64,000 nt of DNA, taken from positions 2,223,283-2,287,282 of the forward strand of contig NZ_KK073872.1 of assembly GCF_000585335.1 (NCBI RefSeq), written 5' to 3'. Origin of the DNA: Cloacibacillus evryensis DSM 19522 (GTDB taxonomy: Bacteria; Synergistota; Synergistia; Synergistales; Synergistaceae). The position numbers and the translations under genes are program-made. This document shows positions 1-12,900 of this stretch, piece by piece. Position 1 is the first letter of the stretch. Every line of letters starts with the position of its first letter. Under the pieces are notes generated by a model. It was given only the letters and a program-made list of their open reading frames with translations, did not search any database and had not been told where the DNA came from.

Positions 1-960
1 AAGGCCGCGCGCCTCGAGGCGCAGACACAGGGCAAGCCCTTCGCCGTCCCCGCGGAGGCCGCGGACTCGATGCAGAACATCATCGAACACGAACGCCGGC
101 TCTACCAGACGAGCCTCGAAGAGATGCGCTCCGCCGTCAAAGTGGCGCGCGACCAGGCATTCCAGCGCCGCCAGGAGCTTGTCGAGGCCAACGCGCGCCT
201 CTCCCAGCTTACGGGAGCCTGCGAACTGGCGGAAAACGAACTTAAAGCGACGAAACAGCTTCTGTCGTCGGGAGCCGTCTCCGAACTCGAAGTGATCCGC
301 CTCGAAAAAGAATCGGCGCGCGCAAAGGCAGACCGCGACCAGGCGAGGGCCCAGATAACACGCACCAGAGGCGCGATACAGGAGGCCGAAGGACAGATAA
401 AGGAGACCGAACTGCGCTACCTGAACAGTTGGCGCAACGAGCTCACCGCGACGCTGCGCGAGCTCGAAAGCCTCGAAGAGGGAAACAAAGCGCTCATCGA
501 CCGCGTCTCACAGGCAGAGATAAGGGCCCCTATCAGCGGCACGATAAAGCGGCTCTTCGTAAATTCCAAGGGCTCCGTCATCATGCCAGGCGGCGCGGTG
601 GCCGAGATCGTCTCTGACCGGGACGCGCTCGTCGTAGAGGCGCGCCTCGCGCCGAACGACAGGGCCTTCGTCCGCCCGGGCCTGCCGGTCGTCGTGAAAG
701 TCACCGCCTATGAATACGCGGTCTACGGCGGCCTTGAGGGGACCGTGGAACACATCGGCCCGGATACGATCACCGACGAAAAAGGCAGCACCTACTACAC
801 CGTCCGCATCAGGACGAAAGAGACGGACTTCGGCCCCGACCGCCCCATACTTCCGGGAATGGTGGCGCAGGTCGACATTATGACGGGAAAACGCACCATA
901 CTAGCCTACCTTTTACGGCCGCTCTTCCGCGCCAAAGAAAAGGCATTCAGAGAACATTAG
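1..960 (+). CDS. HlyD-family periplasmic adaptor (membrane fusion) protein, 5' end cut by window edge
   Basis: The reading frame is open from the first base; the first internal Met is at 70, but codons 1-69 read on in frame with typical HlyD sequence, so the gene starts outside the window. Visible are a long alpha-helical hairpin rich in Glu, Arg, Ala and Leu (about residues 25-165), a beta-barrel with an IRAPISGTIK-type lipoyl motif, and the family C-terminus (PGMVAQVDIMTGKRT). This family links an inner-membrane ABC exporter to an outer-membrane channel in type I secretion. The stop lies 16 bases before the giant adhesin start, so the two are probably one operon and the adhesin its cargo. 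The ATPase and outer-membrane genes are not in view. Confidence 0.93.
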   Translation, partial: KAARLEAQTQGKPFAVPAEAADSMQNIIEHERRLYQTSLEEMRSAVKVARDQAFQRRQELVEANARLSQLTGACELAENELKATKQLLSSGAVSELEVIRLEKESARAKADRDQARAQITRTRGAIQEAEGQIKETELRYLNSWRNELTATLRELESLEEGNKALIDRVSQAEIRAPISGTIKRLFVNSKGSVIMPGGAVAEIVSDRDALVVEARLAPNDRAFVRPGLPVVVKVTAYEYAVYGGLEGTVEHIGPDTITDEKGSTYYTVRIRTKETDFGPDRPILPGMVAQVDIMTGKRTILAYLLRPLFRAKEKAFREH

Positions 961-976
961 ACAGGGGGAGACCGAC

Positions 977-3900
977 ATGGCAAAACAGATCGTGACAAAG
1001 GCGGAGGGAGAAGCATACCGGATAGAGGCCGACGGAAGCAAAATAAAGCTTCGCGTCGGAGACCTCATAGACGACGGCGCGCGGATAATCACCGAAACGG
1101 GAGCATCCGTGCGCTTCGAGGACGAAAAAGGCGTCCCGCTGGAAATCGGTGAAAACACCGGGACGATACTCTTCAGCGACGCCGGGCCCGAGCTGAGCGG
1201 CACGCTCCTGGCGGCCGCCCCGCAGGATGCGCCCGCCAAAGAAACAGACGCCCCGACGCCCGATGACGCCGGAGCGCAAAATCCCCTGCCCTCCGACAGC
1301 GAGGGAGAGGACGACAGCGAAGCGCACTCCTTCGTCGAACTGCCGCGCATAAAATATGGCAGCGACATAAATCTGCAGTACGCGCGCGACGTGAACGTCA
1401 CCGACCAGATAGAAGGCCGCGCCTCGCTGAATCCCAGAATAAAATATTCATACAACCTCTCGATCGACCAGGAGATACAATCCTATAAAGACACCCGCTT
1501 CCCCTTCGACGGAGGCGCCAAGCCTTTCGAACCTGAACGTCCCACAGCCGGCGACCCGCCCGCGCCCGAGACCGACGGCACGAAAGCCGTCACCGCCGAA
1601 GATACGGGGATAACAGTCGATCCGCTGGAAAATTTCGTCACCCCCGCCGGAGTGGAACTCACCGTTACGGGGGCCGCGGCACAGCACGGCACAGTGGAAA
1701 TACTGCCGGACGGCACCCTCAAATACACACCCGCCCCGGACTGGTTCGGCACGGACGTCGTTAACTGCACCTCGACGGACCAATCCGGCAGAACATACAA
1801 TTCCACCGTCGAAGTGACGGTGACCCCCGTCATCGACACGAGAGACGACGACGCCGGCACAGTCAGGGAAAATTCCGCCATCGACACCGACGTGACGGCA
1901 AACGACCTCTTCGCCGACCATGAAGGAGCGAAAGTCGTGAGCGTGACCGACGGCAAATACGGGACGGTGACGATAAACGAAGACGGCACGGTAAAATACA
2001 CGCCCGCCATCGACTTTTTAGCCGCAGGCGAAACCATCACCGACCAATACACCTACACAGTCCAGACAGCGGCCGGAAACCTTGAAAGCGCGACCGTCAC
2101 GGTAACCATCACCGGCACAAACGACGCCCCCGTCGTCACCGCGATCACCGGTACGGCGACGGAGGACACAACACTCACAGCCTCCGGCGACATCATCGCC
2201 GACCACGTGACCGACGCCGACAAAACTGATACGCACGCCATCGTCAAAGTAGACGGTGACACTTCAAAAGTCGGAACCTCCGTATCCGGCATATACGGCA
2301 GTATCACGGTCAACGCCGACGGCACATACACATACACTTTGAACAACGGCACGAACGGCGACGGCGGGAACAACGTTCAGAAACTCGCCGAGGGCGAACA
2401 CTACGACGAGGTCTTCTCCGTCACCGTCAGCGACGGACACGGAGGCGAAACGACGCAGAACATCACCATCACCGTACACGGCACAAACGACGCGCCGACG
2501 GCGGCGCACAACGCCGGCTCCGTCGTCGAAGATACCCGAGTCAGCGTAACGGACACAGACGGCGTAAACACGGACGGCAACATCCTCGCCAACGACGACG
2601 ACATCGACAACGGAGCTTCACTCTCAGTCTCACAGGTCGGGGGAAGCGCGGCGAACGTCGGAACCTCCGTTGACGGCACATACGGCAAAGTGACGATAAA
2701 CGCCGACGGTACCTACAAATACGACCTAAACAACACAGACCCGAACGTACAGGCGCTCCGCGTCGGACAGACTGTCACGGACACATTCGACGTCGTCGTC
2801 ACCGACGAACACGGCGCGGCGGTGACGGAGACGCTGACGATAACCATTACCGGCACAAACGACGCTCCGAAGATATCCGTTGGGACAGGCGACAGCGACA
2901 GCGCCGCGCTCGCTGAGACGAACTCCTCCCTCACGGAGTCCGGCACTCTCACGCTCACCGACATCGACGTAAAAGACGCCGTCTCCACCGTCAAAGTCGA
3001 CTCCATCGTAAAGGGCGGCACATACGCCGGCACTCTGCCGACAGACGGCGTACTCAAAGATATGCTTTCGATATCGAACGGCGCTCTCACGGACAGCGAG
3101 ACAGGCGGCAAGATAAACTGGAACTTCAACTCGGGAAGCGAACACTTTGACTTCCTCGCGGCGGGAGAAACTCTGACCCTCACATACACCGTGAAGTCGA
3201 CCGACGATTCCGGCACGGCGAACGACAACGACACACACGAGATAACGGTAACCATCACCGGCACGAACGACGTCCCCGTCGTCACCGCGATCACCGGTAC
3301 GGCGACGGAGGACACAACACTCACAGCCTCCGGCGACATCATCGCCGACCACGTGACCGACGCCGACAAAACTGATACGCACGCCATCGTCAAAGTAGAC
3401 GGTGACACTTCAAAAGTCGGAACCTCCGTATCCGGCACATACGGCAGTATCACGGTCAACGCCGACGGCACATACACATACACTTTGAACAACGGCACGA
3501 ACGGCGACGGCGGAAGCAGCGTTCAGAAACTTGCCGAGGGCGAACACTACGACGAGGTCTTCTCCGTCACCGTCAGCGACGGACACGGCGGCGAAACGAC
3601 GCAGAACATCACCATCACCGTACACGGCACAAACGACGCACCGACGGCAAAGGACAACGCCGGCTCCGTCGTCGAGGATGACAGGACGTCGACGACGGAA
3701 GGCCACACGACCTCCGACGGCAATATCCTCGCCAACGACGACGACATAGACAACGGCCACACCCTAACAATAGCGGAAGTCGAAGGCAGCGCGGCCAACG
3801 TCGGCAAAGCGACGAACGGCGAATACGGAACCGTCACGATAAGCGAAAACGGAACGTATAAATACGACCTTGCGAACGACGACCCCCGCGTCCAGGCCCT

Positions 3901-6900
3901 CGCCGAGGGAGAAACGCTCACGGATACGTTCCGCATAACCACAACCGACGAACACGGAGCGACAGTAAACGAAACGCTGACAATAACGATAACGGGTACG
4001 AACGACGCGCCTGAAATCTCCGTGATAACAGGTTCGGTAACGGAAGACGTCACGCTCACATCGTCCGGCAACATCATCACGGAACACGTGACGGACCTTG
4101 ACGCGACGGATACGCACACGATAATCAAAGTCGACGGAGCCGAAAGCAAGGTAGGACAGGAAATAACGGGAACCTACGGCACAATCGTAATAAACACGGA
4201 CGGCAGCTACACATACACGCTGAACAACGACGCCGACAGCGTGCAGTCGCTCGGAGAGGGAGAGAGCCACGACGAAATATTCAGCGTCACGGTAAGCGAC
4301 GGCCACGGCGGAGAGGCGACGCAGAATATAACGATAACGGTCAATGGCACAAACGACGCGCCGACGGCGGCGCACAACGCCGGCTCCGTCGTCGAAGATA
4401 CCCGAGTCAGCGTAACGGACACAGACGGCGTAAACACGGACGGCAACATCCTCGCCAACGACGACGACATAGACAACGGCCACACCCTAACAATAGCGGA
4501 AGTCGAAGGCAGCGCGGCGAACGTCGGAACCTCCGTTGACGGCACATACGGCAAAGTGACTATAAACGCCGACGGTACATATACCTATGAACTTAATAAC
4601 GGCGCCGATAACGTACAGGCGCTCCGCGTCGGCCAGACTGTCACGGACACATTCGACGTCGTCGTCACCGACGAACACGGCGCGGCGGCGACGGAGACGC
4701 TGACGATAACCATTACCGGCACAAACGACGCTCCGAAGATTTCTTTGACTGGAACGGATCATGACAGCGCCGCGCTCACGGAGACTAACGCCTCTCTCAC
4801 GGAGTCCGGCACGCTCACACTCACCGACATCGACGTAAAAGACACCGTCTCCACCGTCAAAGTCGACTCCATCGTAAAGGGCGGCACATACGCCGGCACT
4901 CTGCCGACAGACGGCGTACTCAAAGATATGCTTTCGATATCGAACGGCGCTCTCACGGACAGCGAGACAGGCGGCAAGATAAACTGGAACTTCAACTCGG
5001 GAAGCGAACACTTTGACTTCCTCGCGGCGGGAGAAACTCTGACCCTCACATACACCGTGAAGTCGACCGACGATTCCGGCACGGCGAACGACAACGACAC
5101 ACACGAGATAACGGTAACCATCACCGGCACGAACGACGTCCCCGTCGTCACCGCGATCACCGGTACGGCGACGGAGGACACAACACTCACAGCCTCCGGC
5201 GACACCATCGCCGACCACGTGACCGACGCCGACAAAACTGATACGCACGCCATCGTCAAAGTAGACGGTGACACTTCAAAAGTCGGAACCTCCGTATCCG
5301 GCACATACGGCAGTATCACGGTCAACGCCGACGGCACATACACATACACTTTGAACAACGGCACGAACGGCGACGGCGGAAGCAGCGTTCAGAAACTTGC
5401 CGAGGGCGAACACTACGACGAGGTCTTCTCCGTCACCGTCAGCGACGGACACGGCGGCGAAACGATGCAGAACATCACCATCACCGTACACGGCACAAAC
5501 GACGCGCCGACGGCAAAGGACAACGCCGGCTCCGTCGTCGAGGACGAGAGGACGTCGACAACGGAAAGCCACACGACCTCCGACGGCAATATCCTCGCCA
5601 ACGACAACGACATAGACAACGGAGCTTCACTCTCAGTCTCACAGGTCGGGGGAAGCGCGGCGAACGTCGGAACCTCCGTTGACGGCACATACGGCAAAGT
5701 GACGATAAACGCCGACGGTACATATACCTATGAACTTAACAACGACGCCGATAACGTGCAGGCGCTCCGCGTCGGACAGACTGTCACGGACACATTCGAC
5801 GTCGTCGTCACCGACGAACACGACGCGGCGGTGACAGAGACGCTGACGATAACCATTACCGGCACAAATGACGCTCCGAAAATTTCTTTGACTGGAACGG
5901 ATCGTGACAACGCCTCGCTCACGGAGACTAACGCCTCCCTCACGGAGTCCGGCACTCTCACGCTCACCGACATCGACGTAAAAGACGCCGTATCCACCGT
6001 CAAAGTCGACTCCATCGTAAAGGGCGGCACATACGGCGGCGCTCTGCCGACAGACAGCGTACTCAAAGATATGCTCACGATATCGAACGGCGCTCTTACG
6101 GACAGCGAGACAGGCGGCAAGATAAACTGGAACTTCAACTCGGGAAGCGAACACTTCGACTTCCTCGCGGCGGGAGAGACTCTGACACTCACATACACCG
6201 TGAAGTCGACCGACAATTCCGGCACGGCGAACGACAACGACACACACGGGATAACGATAACCATCACCGGCACGAACGACGCCCCCGTCGTCACCGCGAT
6301 CACCGGTACGGCGACGGAGGACACAACACTCACAGCCTCCGGCGACATCATCGCCGACCACGTGACCGACGCCGACAAAACTGATACGCACGCCATCGTC
6401 AAAGTAGACGGTGAGAGTTCAAAAGTCGGAACCTCCGTCGACGGCACATACGGCAGTATTACGGTCAACGCCGACGGCACATACACATACACTTTGAACA
6501 ACGGCACGAACGGCGACGGCGGGAACAACGTTCAGAAACTCGCCAAGGGCGAACACTACGACGAGGTCTTCTCCGTCACCGTCAGCGACGGACACGGCGG
6601 CGAAACGATGCAGAACATCACCATCACCGTACACGGCACAAACGACGCGCCGACGGCAAAGGACAACGCCGGCTCCGTCGTCGAGGACGAGAGGACGTCG
6701 ACAACGGAAAGCCACACGACCTCCGACGGCAATATCCTCGCCAACGACAACGACATAGACAACGGAGCTTCACTCTCAGTCTCACAGGTCGGGGGAAGCG
6801 CGGCGAACGTCGGAACCTCCGTTGACGGCACATACGGCAAAGTGACGATAAACGCCGACGGTACCTACAAATACGACCTAAACAACACAGACCCGAACGT

Positions 6901-9900
6901 ACAGGCGCTCCGCGTCGGCCAGACTGTCACTGACACATTCGACGTCGTCATCACCGACGAACACGGCGCGGCGGCGACAGAGACGCTGACGATAACCATT
7001 ACCGGCACAAACGACGCTCCGAAAATTTCTTTGACGGGAACGGATCATGACAGCGCCGCGCTCACGGAGACGAACGCCTCCCTCACTGAGTCCGGCACGC
7101 TCACACTGAGCGACATCGACGTAAAAGACGCCGTCTCCACCGTCAAAGTCGACTCCATCGTAAAGGGCGGCACATACGGCGGCACTCTGCCAACAGACGG
7201 CGTACTCAAAGATATGCTTTCGATATCGGACGGCTCTCTTACGGACAGCGAGACGGGCGGCAAGATAAACTGGAACTTCAACTCGGGAAGCGCACACTTC
7301 GACTTCCTCGCGGCGGGAGAGACTCTGACACTCACATACACCGTGAAGTCGACCGACAATTCCGGCACAGCGAACGACAACGACATACACGAGATAACCA
7401 TCACCATCACCGGCACGAACGACGCGCCCGTGATTACCGGGACTTCCTCCGGCGCGGTAACGGAAACAGACGCTGATCACCTGACAGACAACGGCACGCT
7501 CACTCTCACCGACGCCGACTTCACCGACACCGTCACCGTCAGCGTGGACAAGGTCGAAGGCTACACGGCATTGGCCGGCAAGGGCGCGCCCACACTCGAA
7601 GAAGTCAAAAACATGCTCACCGTCGCCAAGGCCGGCGAGATTACATACGGGTCCAGTGCCGAGGTCGTCGCCTCCGGCGAAACCGGCGCGGCGGACAATC
7701 TGCTGTGGAAATTCGACACGGGGGACGCGACCTTCGACTACCTCAAAAAGGGCGAGACCGTCACGCTGAAATACACGCTGACCGCGGAAGATTCCAGCGG
7801 CGCGAAGGCGACGCAAGTCGTCACCGTCACCGTCACCGGCACAAACGACACGCCGGTGCTCACTGTGAATCCCGGGGACGGCGACTCGGCCTCAGCCCCC
7901 GGCCTGACAGAATCGGCGGCGGCGCTGACCGCCACGGGTAATATCAGCGTATCCGACGAGGATATAAAGGATACTATCTCAGAGAATATCATCGATTCCG
8001 TAAAAACAGAGGGAAGCACCGCCGGATTAACGCTCAGCGAAGCACAGCTCAGGGCGCTGCTGACGCTCAATACGACGGGGCTCACGGATGCGAACGACAG
8101 CGGCAAGCTGGAATGGAAATTCGACAATACGGGCAATACCCACGCCTTCGACTATCTCAAAGAGGGCGAAACGCTGACAATAACCTACGACGTGAAGGTA
8201 AAGGACTCATCAGGGCAGGGAGCGGCCTCCGGCGCGAACGAAGCGGATACGTCAAATATCGTACCGATAACCATTACTATCACCGGCACCAACAGCGCGC
8301 CGGCGCTGGCTGACGATACGAATTCCGTGACGGAGGACAACGGCCTGCTTAATGGGACGATACCGCCTGTTGAAACCGCCTCCGCGAGCGTCATCACCGC
8401 CGCCGACACCGACGCCGATTACAACGGCAAGGATGCCTGGCTGATCACCTCCGCGAAAGAGACGTCGGCAGCCGGAAGTACGGCTGTCGCTGCCGGCGGA
8501 ACAGCCGCCGACGTCGCCGGCAAATACGGCACGCTGCACATAAAGGCGGACGGGAGCTACACCTACACGCTTAGCAACAGTTCCGATCAGATACAGCAGC
8601 TCGGCCACGACGGCAGCCTCGCGGATGAGTTCTCCGTCACCGTGACAGACGGCAGCCTTACGGCGACGCAGACGCTGACGATAAACATCGGCGGCACAAA
8701 CGACAAGCCGACGATTGGCGTAGCCGCCGGGACCGGCGACAGCGCCGCGGCGGATGTGATCGAGGGGAACATCGACCCCTCTGTTGACAAAGCGGAGGCG
8801 ACCGGCACGCTCACCTTCTCCGATATTGACCTCGGCGATACTGTCACGGTGACGAAACTGGCTTTGAGCGACGCTGACTTTACCATAAGCGGCCCGCAGG
8901 ACGGCCTTATCTCGACGCGAGCGGAGCTTTACGATATGCTCACGCTGACCGACACGACCTTCACCACCGCCGGCGGAACTAATTCGCACCAGCTCACATG
9001 GACCTTTGAGAGCGGAGACGAACGATTCAATTATCTCAAAGCGGACGAAACGCTGACGCTCACTTACAAGGTACAGGCGAAGGACGATTCCGGAATAACC
9101 GCGAACGACACAAGCAAAACGCAGAACATCGTCATCACGATAAAGGGCAGCGATTCGGCGACTGGCAGCAACCCGTCGCCCGACACGGGAACTGTGGCGG
9201 AGGACAAGACTCTCACCGTGAGCGGGCATCACGGCACGTCCGGGGCGAACCAGAACCTGCTCTACAACGACGACTCCGACGGCGCTATCGCCTCCTTCAA
9301 AGTGAAAGGAGACGATACGCAATATGGCGTCGGCAAAGATGTCGATGTAAAGATCGGCGACAACACGATCGGCACGATAAACATAAAGGCCAACGGCGAC
9401 TACACATTCACGCCGGTGAAGAATTACAGCGGCCCCGTTCCGCAGATAACCTACACGACGAGCGACGGAAAAACCTCGACGCTGGACATCACCGTCACCC
9501 CCGTCGCCGACAAGCCGACATGGGAGACCCCGGCCCCGTCGACGGACGGCACGGAGGACGCGAAGATCGCGATGAACCTAAAGCTGCCGACGATCACGGA
9601 CGCCAAGGACCTCAACGGCGCCGGCACCGGCGACCATCCAGAGCGGCTCGGGTACATCACGCTGGAAAATATCGGCAAAGCCACTGTTTATTATAATGGA
9701 GATAATGGAGATACCGCACTCACCGCCATAGGCGGCAAGATAACGATAGCCATCGTCAACGACGAGGGCGCTCTGGACACGAACCTGCACTACACCGGCC
9801 TCGACATCAGCGGTACCAACATCGTGAAACTCACGCAGGCGCAATTCGAGGCGCTCACGATACAGCAGGAGGCAGATAGCGGGAAAAACATCACCGGCCT

Positions 9901-12900
9901 CAAGCTCAGCGTCACAAGCTACGAGACAAACGACAGCGGTGTACCGATCTCAGGCCTCGACGGAGCAACGGGCACAAAGACATTCAACGTCAACGTCCTC
10001 GCCGTGACGGACGCGACGCCTGACGTAAAACTCGGGGGCTCCAACAGCACGCCAACCGAAAGTGATTTGACAACCGCAATAACCGACGGCCACATCACCA
10101 TAACCGATACTCAGGGCACAGCAACGGGAACCATCTCCGCGAAAACAGAGGGCGGCAGCGGCGCGATCGTCATTGAGGAAGACTGCACGATGAAAATAGA
10201 CGCGGACTATCTCAAAGCGTCGGTGTCCTCAACCGATACCGACGGCAGCGAAAAGTATGTCGTTACCGTATCTGGGCTTGCGGCGGGAAGCGTGGTCAAC
10301 GGCGTCACCGCGGGAGCGGACGGTACGGTGACGCTCACGGCGGAAACATCCGTCAAAAGCGGCTCTATCGACATTTTCACGAGCGGCCTCACGATCACGC
10401 CGCCGGAAAACTTCAGCGGCAAGATGGACGGAGTCACGATCAAGGTCGAGACCTACGATACCGACGGCGATTCCAGCGGCACTATAGCCCACAACACCGC
10501 CGAGATGACACTGCCTGTGCTGGTGGTCACGCCGGTCGTCGACGGCGTCGACACCCTTGCGGTGAAGCAGGCGGTCGGCAACGAGGACGAACCGATAGCT
10601 CTGCATATAAAACCGAGCTGCAGCGACGGCTCGGAGACCTTCAACGTAAAGATAGAAAAGATACCGGATGACGCGAAGATAACTTACGACGGTACCGAAT
10701 ACACGGCGGCAGGCGGCAGCGTCACGATAAACGGCTTTGACAGCACGAAACCCCTCACCGTCACGCCGCCGCTCGACAGCAACGCCGACTTCAAGCTGAC
10801 GGTCACGGCGCAGACGGTAGAGAGCGACGGCTCACAGTCAGCGTGGTCCACCGAGGTGGATCTCGCCGTCACCGTACACAGCGTCGCCGACCCCGTCTAT
10901 GTCCTGAATACGGCACTCAAACCGCTCACTTACACTGAAACGCAGGCCGAGGCTAACGGAATCAAGCTGGGAAAGCTGATCGTGAAGACCGATGATAACG
11001 CCGACGGCTCCGAACAGGTAACGCTCACGGTGACCAACCTCGCTCCCGAGTTTACCCTTGCCGGAAGCGCGGTGGAATTCAAGGGCGGCGAAGGCACGAA
11101 ACGCACATGGCTCGTGACTATGGATAAAGGCGGCAGCCTTGAAAATACCGACGCCTATATAAAGACGCCGGCGAATTTCAGCGGAAAAATAGAATTCAGC
11201 GCGCAGGCGACGAACACCGACTCTACGCAGGACGGCACGCCTGACTCCAGCACCAGGACCTCCGCGAAGACAGACGTCGCCATCACAGTCACGCCGACGC
11301 CCGAGGCGACGGTCAACCTCTCCGGCGCGGCGAATGAGGACGAGCTCCAGCAGCTCTCCTTCGCCATCAAACACCAGAACGGCGACACGGACGAAACGCT
11401 GAACGCGATCTACATCAAAGCTTCGGAGGTCGACGCGGGACACGGCAAGAATTTCAGCGTTCTCTACAGCGAAGACGACGGGAAGACGACGATGACGCTG
11501 CAAGAGGCGCTAGACGCAGGCAAGATCACGAAAGACGGCGGTTTCTATAAGATAACATCCGCCGACGGCAAAGACGTCGATACGATCTTCGTCAAAGGAA
11601 ACGCGGAATATTCGGGCACGGGAAATGCACTCACCGTCAAATACGCCGTGACCGACGAGGCATACACCGGCGAGGGCACGCACACGACCTCCACCCCCGT
11701 GACGACGGTATCGGGCGATACAAACTACGGCATTACCTTCAAACCGGTGACAGACCCGACGACTATGAAGGCCGTCGATACCGGTGACATAACTGTCGAC
11801 GGCAGCGCGATCACGCTGAGCGGCACGACGGTGACGGTGGGCGCAGGCAGCGCGAACAGCTTCTCCGTCAATGTGACGGTCAACGCGCCGGCGGACGTCG
11901 ACGGCAGCGAACATTTCATCAAGCTGATCGTCGACGGCGTGCCCGACGGCGTCTCCGTAAACGGCGCGACCTACCTCGGAGACAGCCGCGCCGACGTGGG
12001 AACGGGACGCTGGCTGCTGACGGTCGACGCCGGCAAGTTCTTTGACAGCTCGCACGGCAGCTTCACGACGAAGCTCGACTTCACCGTCGACCGCGGCAAC
12101 CCCAATATATGGGGCCTTCACGGGGAGGATGCCGTCAAGGTAACAGTGACGGCGGTCTCACAGGACGAGAAGGGAAGCATGAAGGGCGACGAGGAGGAAA
12201 GCTCCACCGGCGCCGAGTTCGGCATCAAAATCGATTTTGACGGAACAGACCCAGCTCATGCCGACATTCCCGCCCCCGGGATAAACATAACCAAAGGGGC
12301 AGGCACGGAGGAAGATTCGGGAGAATGCACCCTCGGGAACTTCATCAAAGCGGAATATCAGATCGACACTGACAAGTCACAGGGGCAAACCGAATACCGC
12401 TTCTCCTTCGAGATAAACGGCCTGCCCGAGGATACCGTAGTCAGCGGCGACGCGGTGGGCGGCAGCGTGACGATAAAGGAGGGCGGCGGCGTGACGGTCA
12501 GCGGCTTCGGCAACCAGGCGGCGATGCAGTCCGTCCTTGACAATATCAAGGTGACGCTGCCGCCAAACTATAATAACAACAGCGACAGCAACACCGCAGA
12601 CGGGATGAATCTCGACGTCACATGGAAGACAGACGGCTGGGATCTGAACGGCGGCGACGCGCCGGCCCCCGCGACAGGCACGATCAACGTGACCCCGAAC
12701 GTGACGCCCATAACCGACCCGATGGAGATAAAGATTGAACCGGCGTCGGGTACGATAAACGAAAATCAGCCCGGCGAGGCGGGAACATTCAGCTTCACCG
12801 TCAGCGTCGGCGCGGGCAATGACGGCGGTTACGGAAATGTCCTCAACGAAGGCAAGCTCTTCCTGAAGCTCGACGGCGCGGGGGAAAGCGGCGCCATAAC

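Noticed and set aside
977-1300. LapG protease cleavage site in the adhesin N-terminus
   Set aside because: LAAAPQ near residue 78 lacks the di-alanine-glycine context of known sites and no LapD/LapG genes are in view.
2113-7440. CRISPR-like array
   Set aside because: The repeats are over 300 bases long, coding and in frame, with no short repeats and unique spacers.
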